64,000 nt of DNA, taken from positions 124,001 to 188,000 of the forward strand of contig NZ_BMPY01000010.1 of the NCBI RefSeq assembly GCF_014647835.1, written 5' to 3'. The position numbers and the translations under genes are program-made. Positions 42,781 to 52,200 of the stretch are shown in pieces (position 1 is the stretch's first letter; each line of letters begins with the position of its first letter). The DNA is from Microbispora rosea subsp. aerata (GTDB lineage Bacteria; Actinomycetota; Actinomycetes; Streptosporangiales; Streptosporangiaceae). The notes beneath the pieces are model-generated. The model was not told where the DNA came from. It did not search any database and saw only the letters and a list, made by a program, of their open reading frames with translations.

Positions 42781-44694
42781 CTACTGCTGCGGCGCGAAGT
42801 GGGAGAGGACTTCGGGGTTGGCCATGGCGTCGGGGTTCGCCGCCTTCTCGATGGGGGTGCCGAGCAGGATCTTCCGTACGGGGACCTCCAGCTTCTTGCC
42901 CGACAGCGTCCTCGGGATGCCGGGGACCACCCGGATCTCGTCGGGCACGTGCCGGGGCGACAGCTCGGTGCGCAGGGCCGTACGCAGCCGGGACACCAGC
43001 TCGTCGGACAGGTCCGCGCCGTCGGCCAGGGTGACGAACAGCAGCAGCCTGCCTTCCTGGCCGAGCTGCCCGGTGTCGATGACCAGGCTGTCGGCGATCT
43101 CGTCGAACCGCTCCACGACGCGGTAGAACTCGCTGGTTCCCATGCGTACGCCGCCGCGGTTAAGGGTGGAGTCGGAGCGGCCGTAGATGACGCACCCGCC
43201 GCCGGGGAGGATCTTGATCCAGTCGCCGTGCCGCCAGACGCCCGGATAGTCGGCGAAGTACGACTCCCGGTAGCGGTCGCCGGAAGGGTCGTTCCAGAAC
43301 ATGACCGGCATGGACGGCATGGGCCGGGTGATGACGAGCTCCCCCACTTCGCCCACGATCGACGTCCCCGCCGAGTCGAAGGACTCGACCGACGCGCCGA
43401 GGCAGCGGCACGGGATGACGCCGGCCCGGATCGGCAGCAGCGGCACCGCGCCGACGAACCCGGTGCACACGTCGGTGCCGCCGGAGAACGAGCCGAGCTG
43501 CACGTCGGGCTTCACGTCCGAGTACACCCAGGCGAACCCCTCAGGCGGCAGCGGCGAGCCGGTTGAGCCGACCCCGCGCAGCCGCTCCAGCCCCTCCGGC
43601 TTCACCCCGGCCTTCATCGACGCCATGATGTACGGCGCGCCGGTGCCGAAGTACGTCACGCCCTCCTCGGCGGCCAGCCGCCACAGCGCGTCGGTGCCCG
43701 GGTGGGTCGCGCTGCCGTCGTACAGCAGGATGGTGGACCCCACCAGCAGACCGCCGATGAGGTAGTTCCACATCATCCAGCCGGTGGTGGTGTACCAGAA
43801 GAACACATCACCTTCGCCGAGGTCCTGGTGGAAAGACAGCGACTTGAGGTGCTCCAGGACGATCCCGCCGTGACCGTGGACGATCGGCTTGGGCAGGCCG
43901 GTGGTGCCCGACGAATACAGCACCCACAGCGGGTGGCCGAACGGCACCCGCTCGAACTCCAGCGGCGCGGTCTCCGCGCGCAGGTCGTCCCAGCTCAGCG
44001 CGCCGTCCGGAGCTCCTTCGCGGAGCGTGGGGATCCAGACGGTCGCCCGCAGCGACGGCAGCTTCGCCGCGATCTCCCGCACCACCTCCGACCGGTCGTA
44101 CGGCTTGCCGCCGTAGCGGTAGCCGTCCACGGCAATGAGCACCTTGGGCTCGATCTGGGTGAACCGGTCGGTCACGCTGGGCGCGCCGAAGTCGGGTGAG
44201 CAGGAGGACCAGATCGCCCCGAGGGAGGCGGTGGCCAGGAAGGCGACGAGAGCCTCGGGGATGTTCGGCACATAGGCGGCGACCCGGTCACCACGCCCGA
44301 CACCAAGCCGTACGAGCCCCGCCCGGACCCGGGCAACCTCCTCGCGGAGCTCACCGAGGGAGTACTGCCAGCGGCTGCCGGATTCGTTGCGGAAAATCAC
44401 CGCCGTCCGGCCGGGGTGGCCGCGCAGCGCGTTCTCGGCGTAATTCAGGGTCGATCCCGCGAACCATTCGGCGTGCGGCATCGTTCCCTGGATGACGGGC
44501 CCGTCGCCACGCGTACCGACCACACCGAAGTAGTCCCATATGGATGTCCAGAAGTCGGCCGGAGACTCGACCGACCACTTCCACACGTCCTCGTAGTCCC
44601 CCGTACGTCCCACTTGTTCCATGTAACGGGTGATCCGAGCCGTGCGTACGACGTCGGGCGTGGGTTCCCAGAGCAGAGCGCCTTCCTCGACCAT
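42781..44694 (-). CDS. Acetoacetyl-CoA synthetase
   Basis: This 637-residue adenylate-forming enzyme starts at ATG 44694 (MVEEGALLWEPTPDVVRTAR). Motifs: ACS N-terminal DYFGVVGTRGDGP, the P-loop-like LWVLYSSGTTGLPKPIVHGH, the YTTTGWMMWNYLIGG segment specific to acetoacetate-activating enzymes, GDWIKI and YGRSDSTLNRGGVRMG, and the catalytic Lys region at LSGKKLEVPVRK. It activates acetoacetate to acetoacetyl-CoA with ATP, feeding ketone bodies or butyryl and polyhydroxybutyrate pools. An inverted repeat at 44738-44767 lies in the promoter region. Confidence 0.94.
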   Translation of the reverse strand: MVEEGALLWEPTPDVVRTARITRYMEQVGRTGDYEDVWKWSVESPADFWTSIWDYFGVVGTRGDGPVIQGTMPHAEWFAGSTLNYAENALRGHPGRTAVIFRNESGSRWQYSLGELREEVARVRAGLVRLGVGRGDRVAAYVPNIPEALVAFLATASLGAIWSSCSPDFGAPSVTDRFTQIEPKVLIAVDGYRYGGKPYDRSEVVREIAAKLPSLRATVWIPTLREGAPDGALSWDDLRAETAPLEFERVPFGHPLWVLYSSGTTGLPKPIVHGHGGIVLEHLKSLSFHQDLGEGDVFFWYTTTGWMMWNYLIGGLLVGSTILLYDGSATHPGTDALWRLAAEEGVTYFGTGAPYIMASMKAGVKPEGLERLRGVGSTGSPLPPEGFAWVYSDVKPDVQLGSFSGGTDVCTGFVGAVPLLPIRAGVIPCRCLGASVESFDSAGTSIVGEVGELVITRPMPSMPVMFWNDPSGDRYRESYFADYPGVWRHGDWIKILPGGGCVIYGRSDSTLNRGGVRMGTSEFYRVVERFDEIADSLVIDTGQLGQEGRLLLFVTLADGADLSDELVSRLRTALRTELSPRHVPDEIRVVPGIPRTLSGKKLEVPVRKILLGTPIEKAANPDAMANPEVLSHFAPQQ

Positions 44695-44737
44695 GCCCCT
44701 ATCTTTGCCATGCTCGGTCCCTGTGTCACCCTCGCCG

Positions 44738-44767
44738 CCCACATAGAAAGGGTCTGTCATATGTGGG
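44738..44767. promoter_or_regulatory. Inverted repeat upstream of acetoacetyl-CoA synthetase
   Basis: CCCACATA (44738-44745) and TATGTGGG (44760-44767) are a perfect inverted repeat with a 14-bp spacer, 43 bp before the ATG. It could be an operator. An in-frame ATG lies within it, but the family start is at 44694. Confidence 0.45.
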
Positions 44768-45073
44768 TTCTGAGCTGGTCGATCGCGATCCGGGCGGCGA
44801 TTCTGATCGCGGCGTCGGCGCGCGGCTGGTTCTGCGGCATGCTCGGCGCACCCGTTCCGGGCGCGGATCGCCGGCTGGGCGTGGAGATCGCCGACCGGTC
44901 GCGGAGGCGTCCAGGGCGAGCCGGGGCGACGGGTGATGACGTCTTTGCTGTCATTCCCGTGGCCACCGAGCTGCCGTGAGGCAGTGGTGGGTGAGGCCCC
45001 GGCCCGCCGCACGCTCCCCTGCCGCCCGGTTATCCGAGCCCTCCTCGCCGCTGTGTCTCACCGCCGCCGGGTT
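44768..45073. other. Gap without a supported gene
   Basis: Short frames on both strands show no family resemblance. It must carry the acetoacetyl-CoA synthetase promoter and the terminator of the HNH gene. Confidence 0.4.
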
Positions 45074-47782
45074 TCATAGGCGCCGGGCTGTGGTGAGGCG
45101 GTGGTAGGTGAAGGCCCAGCGGTCTTTGCCGACTTTGCGGCGGGTGTAGCGGTCGGGGTGGCGGTAGCGGTCGCGGTTGTGGAACTGGCAGGCCGGGCCA
45201 AGCAGCTTCAGGTCGGTCAGGCCGCCGCTGCTCCAGTTGTCGGCGTGGTCGATCTGGCACATGGTCGCCGGGAGGGGGCAGCCGTCGATCCAGCAGGTGG
45301 CGTAGCGGGCGAAGATCGCCCGCCGCTGGGCGGGGGTGGCCAACCTGACCTTGCGGCCCATGTCCAGCACCTGCCCCTCGGCGTCCATGACGATCCGGAC
45401 GAGGGTGGAGGTGCGGGCCAGCCGGTGCACGCCGGAGACAGGCAGCACCTGCCCGGTCGCCAGCAGCAACCCCGGCACCAGCCCAGGCACCACCCCCAAC
45501 CGTGACCCCAAGCCAGCCGATCCAAGCCCCGATCCACACGGCGATCCAGGCGGCGTCCCCGGTGCCGCGCCCAACCCGGACTCCGACCCGGCGCCCGACG
45601 CCGTCCCGGACGCGGCCCCCATCCCGGCACCCGACGCCGTCCCGGACGGCGCCCCCGCCGGGTCGCTCGGTCCTGCATGGGTTGACGCCTCCGGCCCTGC
45701 TGCCGGTGAGCCTTTTGGCTCTGCTTTCGGCGTGCTGGATGGCCTGGCAGCGTGACCCGGCCCATGCGGGATCCCCCTCGCAGGCCGAGGCCCGGCGTGG
45801 GCGTGGTGGGCACAGGTATCCCCAGGAGCGTGACGGGCACAGGTATCCCCGGGAGGATCACAAGATCGCCACTGGCCCCACCGCGACTCTCTTGAGCGTG
45901 ACCCCTGCTGCTGTGCGCGCCCGTGCTGCGGTGTGTTTTCGGTGTCGTCCGCAGGCAGGGCGGCCCGGCGGCCCTCCCGGACCGCCTCGAAGTCCCGGCC
46001 GTCCTCGCTGTCCTCAGTGGCTTCGAGGTCTTCAATCGCCCCGGCGTTTTCGGCCTCCCGGGCGTCCTCCCGCTCTTCACCACTCTTGAAGCGCTCGGTC
46101 TCAAAGGTCACGGGGCGGTCAGCGCTCCCGGCGTGCCCAGCCTCGGGGCCGACCGTGGCGGGGCCGGGGTGGGCCGTGGCGGGGCTGGTGGCAGCGGGGT
46201 CCTCGGTGGCAGGGCGGCTGGCGCTGCCAGGGTTCCCGGCGGCGGCGTCAGTGGCGAAGTCGCCCGCGGTGCCGGGGCGGTTCTCGGTGGCGTGGTGTTC
46301 GGCCTCAGAGTGGTCGGTGCTCTCGGGACGCTCGCTCTCGGGGGTCGCGGAGCGGTCAGCGCTCTCGGCGCGCCCGGGCTCGGGGCGCTGCGTTGCGGGG
46401 TCGGTGGCAGAGTGGCCGGAGGTCTCGGGGTGGTCGGAGGTCTCGGGGTGGTCGGTGCCGGGGTCGGTGGGTTCGGGGTCGGCGGGGAGGGATTCGGCGC
46501 TGACCAGCACCAGCAGCTGGGTGACGGTCTTGTCCTCCAGCAGGGCGATGAAGGCATCGGCGTTGCGGACCCGCAGCGGCCGGTCGTCCCCTTCTGCCTT
46601 GGGCTTGGCGTAGGCGTCCAGCAGCGCCTGCAGCCGGGCCGCCGGCTCCCGGGGGAGGTAGAACTCTCCTTCCATGCCGCCGCCCGCACCCGGGCGCACG
46701 CGCAGGAACCGCCGCCCGTAGTCGGCCTGCTCGTCGCGTTCTTCCCCGTCAGGGTCGAGCACCGCCCGCAGGTAGCGCCCGGCCTTGGCCACCTCCGCCG
46801 GGCCAGCCTTGGACGCCAGTTCCAGCAGGATCGGCTCGGCGAGTGTGGCCTGCTCGTCGGTGAGGTGGGTGGTGGCGGTGCAGATGGCCTCCACCAGCCC
46901 CGCCGCCAGCTGCCCGGCGGCGAACGCCTCGCGTACCCGGGGCAGGCGGGCCAGCTCCACCGCCAGCGTGAGCAGCCGTCCGGCGGTGGTGGTGGTCATT
47001 CCTCCGGCGGTGCGCAGCCAGGACCGGGTGGAGGCATGCCCATACCGCTTGGCTTCCCCCGCCCGGTGCACCCGCCCCACCCGCTCCGACAACGCACACG
47101 AGATGCGATCCTGGGCGGCCATCAACCGCTCGGCCTGCTCCAGGCACACACCCGCATCATCCGGGGCCGGCGCCAGCGCCACCGCATCCGCGGCCTCCCA
47201 CGCCGACTCCACCAGCACCCACGACGACCCACCCCGGGCACCACCCGCATAAGCACCGGTAGCCGCGTCGTCGGCACCCGCGCCATCCCCGCCAGTGTCA
47301 CCAGCACCACCGACACGGTTGCCACGTGAATGGTCGCTGCCGGCAGCCGCGCCAGCACCCGCGTCGTCGGCACCCGCGCGATCAAAACCAGTGCCGGCAC
47401 CACCGGCAGCACCCGCGTCGGCACCCCGCTCACCGGTATCAGCACCAGCACCAGCGCGAGTGCCGGCACACGTGCCAGCACCGGCAGCCGCGTCGGCGTC
47501 GGGGCAACCGGCACCGGCACGACCTGCGCCAGCCGCCGCGTCAGCGGCGTTCGTACCCGGGCTGCTTGTGCTCTCGGCACCGGGCGTGTCGCCGCCGGTG
47601 GCCGTGCCCGTGTTCCATCTCGCGTGCCGCGTCGGATTGATGCCGACGATCGGAAAGGGCTCGCGGGCGAGAGAACCCTCAGACGACCACAGCGGGGAAT
47701 TGGCGATCAGCCGATCCCACCACTCACCGTCGCCATCATTCGAACGACGAAGGTGCTCTGGATCAAAGTCGAACAGACCCAT
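45074..47782 (-). CDS. DUF222-HNH endonuclease-like protein, giant form
   Basis: This 902-residue protein of the 13E12-repeat/DUF222 family starts at ATG 47782. The DUF222 helical region (about 215-430) includes EQAERLMAAQDRISCALSER and LLTLAVELARLPRVREAFAA. The C-terminal HNH motif is CWIDGCPLPATMCQIDHADNW and CQFHNRDRYRHPDRY. Two low-complexity inserts make it about twice normal length: an Ala/Gly/Asp-rich stretch (about 60-195, GAGTCAGTRAGAGADTG type) and a Pro/Glu/Asp/Thr/Ser/His-rich one (about 455-740). The family occurs in many copies in actinomycete genomes and is suspected to be mobile or intron-like; activity is not established. Confidence 0.88.
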   Translation of the reverse strand: MGLFDFDPEHLRRSNDGDGEWWDRLIANSPLWSSEGSLAREPFPIVGINPTRHARWNTGTATGGDTPGAESTSSPGTNAADAAAGAGRAGAGCPDADAAAGAGTCAGTRAGAGADTGERGADAGAAGGAGTGFDRAGADDAGAGAAAGSDHSRGNRVGGAGDTGGDGAGADDAATGAYAGGARGGSSWVLVESAWEAADAVALAPAPDDAGVCLEQAERLMAAQDRISCALSERVGRVHRAGEAKRYGHASTRSWLRTAGGMTTTTAGRLLTLAVELARLPRVREAFAAGQLAAGLVEAICTATTHLTDEQATLAEPILLELASKAGPAEVAKAGRYLRAVLDPDGEERDEQADYGRRFLRVRPGAGGGMEGEFYLPREPAARLQALLDAYAKPKAEGDDRPLRVRNADAFIALLEDKTVTQLLVLVSAESLPADPEPTDPGTDHPETSDHPETSGHSATDPATQRPEPGRAESADRSATPESERPESTDHSEAEHHATENRPGTAGDFATDAAAGNPGSASRPATEDPAATSPATAHPGPATVGPEAGHAGSADRPVTFETERFKSGEEREDAREAENAGAIEDLEATEDSEDGRDFEAVREGRRAALPADDTENTPQHGRAQQQGSRSRESRWGQWRSCDPPGDTCARHAPGDTCAHHAHAGPRPARGIPHGPGHAARPSSTPKAEPKGSPAAGPEASTHAGPSDPAGAPSGTASGAGMGAASGTASGAGSESGLGAAPGTPPGSPCGSGLGSAGLGSRLGVVPGLVPGLLLATGQVLPVSGVHRLARTSTLVRIVMDAEGQVLDMGRKVRLATPAQRRAIFARYATCWIDGCPLPATMCQIDHADNWSSGGLTDLKLLGPACQFHNRDRYRHPDRYTRRKVGKDRWAFTYHRLTTARRL

Positions 47783-48144
47783 CACACCCTCTCAGTGAAT
47801 TCGAAAACCTATATGAATTCTTTCATCCCCTCTCCACTAGAGGCAACCCGCCGAGGCGATTAGTTGGAGTTACAGGTGAATAGGGATAAAGCCGAGAAAA
47901 TCGCTGAATTCGCTAACACAAAGCTCGTCGAGCCCGAACAGGGCCTCGGAATACCAACACCGCCGCAAGGGGCCTTCAGTACGACGACAAATGACGACAG
48001 CCGCGATGTTGGGACCGGCCGAGTCGGCTCGCTGTCGCAACCGACCCAATTCAATACGGCCGGGTCCATGCCCGCGGGGCCAGGGAGTCATACGGCCAGC
48101 CGAGATGGTGAGGCAGGCGAAGGCAGCGCCCCAAGCCCGCGGGG
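47783..48144. other. Intergenic region with a copied HAD 3' end
   Basis: A frame on the plus strand from about 47864 (ELQVNRDKAEKIAEFANTKL) is open and less GC-rich, but I cannot support it as a gene. The right part (48071-48126) is an imperfect copy of 48136-48191, the 3' end of the next gene. Confidence 0.4.
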
Positions 48145-48191
48145 TCAGGGAGTCATACGGCCAGCCGAGGTGGTGAGGCGGGCGACGGCGG
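48071..48191. repeat. 56-bp imperfect tandem repeat at the HAD gene 3' end
   Basis: Copies start at 48071 and 48136 (offset 65 bp) with cccgcggggycagggagtca followed by matching sequence. The second copy includes the last codons of the HAD gene on the minus strand (SAGRMTP). Confidence 0.8.
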
Positions 48192-48864
48192 CGACGACTT
48201 CGGAGGAGTTGGACAGGTCGGGCAGCACGATGTCCGCACCGGCCTCCTGCAGCTCGGCGGTCGTGGACCGGCCCGACGCGACGGCGATCATCCCCGCGCC
48301 GCCGATCTTGGCCGCCTGGACGTCGCGGGTGGAGTCGCCGATCAGGACAGTGTTGGCCGCGGCGAAGGCGGCGCCGTACTTGGCCTTGGCCCGGCCCTGG
48401 GCCACCTGGAGCAGGGTGGCCTTCGGATAGACCTCCTCGCCGTAGCCGCCCACCTCGGCGTCGATCCACTTGTCCAGCCCGAACGCCTTGAGCTTGTGCG
48501 CGGCGTTGCTCTTGATGGTGCCGGTGAGCACCGACTGCACGACGCCGTCGAGGCGGGACACGGCCTTGAGCGCGTCCTTGGCCCCGGGCAGGGCGCGGCC
48601 GTCCTTGGCCAGCCGGTCGCGCCGCCGGGCGAAGCAGACGGCCAGCGCGTCGACGAACTTCGGCAGGTGATCGTCCTCGACGGCGATGCCGTTGACGGCC
48701 AGGGTCTCGAAGATGATCTCCGAGTCGGGGCGGCCGTGCGCCGGGGCGAGCTTCACCAGCGGCCGCCCCGTCACCATCCGGAACGCGTCCGCATAGGCGT
48801 CGCGGGTGACGATGGCGACGTCGACGAGCGTCAGGTCGATGTTCCAGAGAACGAGGCGGTTGAT
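48145..48864 (-). CDS. HAD-superfamily protein with Asn at the nucleophile position
   Basis: This is a HAD fold of about 239 residues: motif I region LVLWNIDLTLVD, motif II-like VLTGTIKSNAAHKLKAFG, motif III Lys in YPKATLL, and motif IV VLIGDSTRDVQAAK. The first Asp of DxDxT is Asn, which I believe is shared by related actinomycete proteins, so phosphatase activity is doubtful. The start is unclear: GGAGG at 48870-48874 lies 5 nt before ATC 48864, just ahead of the conserved region, but ATC is a very rare start. The next in-frame ATG is 52 codons further (49020) and adds no family sequence. Confidence 0.75.
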   Translation of the reverse strand: MNRLVLWNIDLTLVDVAIVTRDAYADAFRMVTGRPLVKLAPAHGRPDSEIIFETLAVNGIAVEDDHLPKFVDALAVCFARRRDRLAKDGRALPGAKDALKAVSRLDGVVQSVLTGTIKSNAAHKLKAFGLDKWIDAEVGGYGEEVYPKATLLQVAQGRAKAKYGAAFAAANTVLIGDSTRDVQAAKIGGAGMIAVASGRSTTAELQEAGADIVLPDLSNSSEVVAAVARLTTSAGRMTP

Positions 48865-49293
48865 CGCGGCCTCCGTGGGGGTGCGGTGTGGATCGTGCCC
48901 AGCGTACGACCCACGCGCGGCACCCGCTGAATCCGCGCCGCCGAGCGCACGACCGCTGAATCCATGACCGCTGATTCCACGACCGCCTCGACAGCCGAGA
49001 ACGGCCGGAGAGCGGGGCACGGCCGAAAACCGCCCCGGGCGTATCTCCGGCGCCCGTTACCCCGGCGGGCGGCGTGGCCGGAACCCTGCACGCACGGCTT
49101 GCGGAGCGTCCCAAACCGGCTCGGATCGGTCCCGAACCCCCGCGGGCCGCGATCTTAATCTCCCACCCGTGCGCAAACAAGATATTGACAAGTCCTGTCA
49201 CCAGCGTTTCTCTTGATGATCAGTAAACGTTTTGCCCCCTTTCCGCGCGGTTCTTGGATCTCGCCCCACCTTGTCCAGAATGAGGCGGACGTC

Positions 49294-52200
49294 GTGTATC
49301 GAAAGCTGGGTTCCACAGTGCTGGCCGCGGTCCTCGCGGTCGGCATGACCGTAACCGCCGAGGGCGGGAACGTGGCCGCGCACGCTGCCGCTCCCCGCGT
49401 CGCACCGACCGATCCTCCGGCCCCGGAAGAGGGAGCGCCGACCGACGAGGCCGCCGGGCGAGCCGCCCGCGAGACCGGCCGCCCGGTGGAGGTGCTGGCC
49501 AAGCGCGGCGAGGATCGGGAGACCTACGCCAACCCCGACGGCACGTTCACCACGGTCGAGCATCTGCGCCCGGTGCGGGTGCGGCAGGGCGACTCCTGGG
49601 TCGCGCCCGACACCACGCTGGTCCGGCGGCCGGACGGCTCGATCGGGCCGCGCGCGAGCACGGTCGGGCTGTCGCTGTCCCCCGGCGGCGACGCGCCGCT
49701 CGCCCGCGTCGCCAGGGCCGGCCGCGAGATGGCGCTGAAGTGGCCGGGACGCCTGCCCGAGCCCGAACTGCGGGGCGACTCGGCCGTCTACCACGACGTC
49801 ATGAAGGACGTGGACCTCGTCGTACGGGCCGACGTGGACGGCTTCTCCCACACCCTCGTCGTCAAGACGAGAGAGGCCGCCGCGAACGGCGCGCTGACCC
49901 GGCTCACGCTCGGCCTCGGCGGCCCGGGAGTCGGCGTGCGGATGAAGGACGGCGGCGCAATCGAGGCGGTCGACACGGCGGGCGGCGGCGCGCTGTTCGA
50001 GGCGCCCGCGGCGGTCATGTGGGACTCCGGCACCCCGGTCCCCGCGCTGAAGGCGGCGACCTCGGCCCCGCTGGAGCGCGGCCCCTCCGACACCTCGAAG
50101 GTCGCCGGCCTGAACGCGACCGTGGAGGGCGGGAACCTCACCCTCACGCCCGACCAGGCGATGCTCACCGCGCCCGACACCCGCTACCCCGTCTACATCG
50201 ACCCCGTGTGGAAGACGGTGAAGGCGTCGGCCTGGGCGTACGTGTCGCGCGCCTATCCGACCACGTCGTACTACAAGTTCGGCGGCAAGTCCGACTCGGG
50301 CATGGGCCTGTGCTCCGGCGACTCCAAGTGCGCGCCGTCCGACGTCAAGCGCATCTTCTACCGCATGCCGACCAGCGCGTTCGCCGGCAAGTACATCATC
50401 TCCGCCGACTTCGTGGCCAAGGAGACCTGGTCGTACTCCTGCGACGGCCGCACCGTGCAGCTGTGGCGGACCAAGGGGTTCGTGGAGAGCTCGACGTGGA
50501 ACTCCACCAAGGACAACTGGCTGGAGCACCTCGACACCCGTGACGTGGCCAAGGGCTGGTCGTCCAACTGCCCGGCGGGCGACGTCGAGTTCGACGCGAC
50601 CAAGGCCGTCAAGGACGCCTCGGCGAACAAGTGGTCGACCACGACGTTCGGCCTGCGCGCGGGCTACGAGACCGACCCCTACGGCTGGAAGCGCTTCGCC
50701 GACGACGCCTATCTGCGGGTCAACTACAACACCCCGCCGCCGCAGCCGAAGATGTCGAACCTGTCGATGAACCCCGGCGGCACCTGCGTCTACTCCCCCG
50801 CCCCCGCCGTACGCGTGCCTCCCACCATCTCGGCGGTCCTGCACGACGCCGACTCCGCCGACGCCAAGAAGGTGTACGCCGAGTTCGGCGCGAGCTGGGA
50901 CGGCTCGCAGAAGTGGTCGTCGGGCAAGATCGGCCCGAAGACCACCGGATCGACCTTCCAGGTCACGCTGCCGGCGTCGATACCCGAGAAGAAGACGATC
51001 AACTGGTACGTCCGCACCTGGGACGGCTACCAGTACAGCCCGTGGAGCTACGCGGGCGACGCGACCGCCTGCTACTTCACCTACGACAAGAGCGTGCCGG
51101 CCGCTCCCGCCATCTCGTCCACGGCCTACCCGCCGTCGGACCCGGAGAACGAGAACGACCCGTGGTACGACGGCGTCGGCCGCTACGGCCGTTTCACCGC
51201 GACCTCGTCCTCGGCCGACGTGGTCAAGTATTGGTTCGGCATCAACTCCAACCCGACCTCGGCGAACGAGCGCAAGCCGTCCAGCCCGGGCGGGCCGGTG
51301 ACCATCGACGTCGCGCCCGACCACGCCGGGCCCAACTACCTGACGGTGAAGGCGTTCGACGCGGCGGGCAACTCCAGCGAGATCGGGCGTTACGTCTTCC
51401 GCGTGAAGGCGGGCTCGCCGCCCAAAGCCCAGTGGAACCTGGACGAGCCGATCGACTCCCCCCAGGTGGCCGACGTCTCGGGCGCGTACCCGGCGACCGT
51501 GTACGGCGGGGTGACGCTCGGGGTGGACGGCGTGTCGAAGACCGCGATGCAGACCAACGGCACCACCGGCTACGCCAAGACCACGGGACCGGTGGTCGAC
51601 ACGCGGGGCGGCTACGCGGTGTCGGCCTGGGCGCGGCTGCCCGGGACCAAACCCACGCACGCCTCGATCATCGCCACGCAGATCGGCGCGCAGCGCAGCG
51701 GGTTCGAGCTGTACTACTCCTCCAGCTACGACCGGTGGATCTTCAACCGCTACAACGCCGACACGACCGACAGCGCCATCACCCGGGCGATCGGCGCCGC
51801 CTCGCCCCGGGGCGGCGAGTGGACCCATCTGGTCGGCGTGTACGACGCGGTGGCCAAGAACATCAAGCTGTACGTCAACGGCCGGCTGGAGGCCACGACG
51901 GCCTACACGACCCCGTGGAACGCCACCGGCCCGGTGCAGATCGGCGCGGGCTGGTACGGCAAGCTCGACGCCTTCTTCCCCGGCGAGATCGACGACGTGC
52001 GGCTGTTCGACCGCATCCTCACGCCCGAGGAGGTCGGCAACCTGTTCACCCAGCATCCCGTGGTGACCGCTCGGTGGAAGCTGAACGACTCCGCCTCCGC
52101 CGTACGGCCCGCCGCCGCGTACTGGAAGATGGACGAGGCGGCCGGCGCCCCGCGCGCGGAGGAGGCGGGAGGCGCCTACCCGGCGGGTCCGCAGGGCGGC

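Noticed and set aside
47864-48430. A plus-strand frame starting ELQVNRDKAEKIAEF
   Set aside because: It has a promising first 40 residues but runs into the antisense of the HAD gene and has no Shine-Dalgarno or family match.
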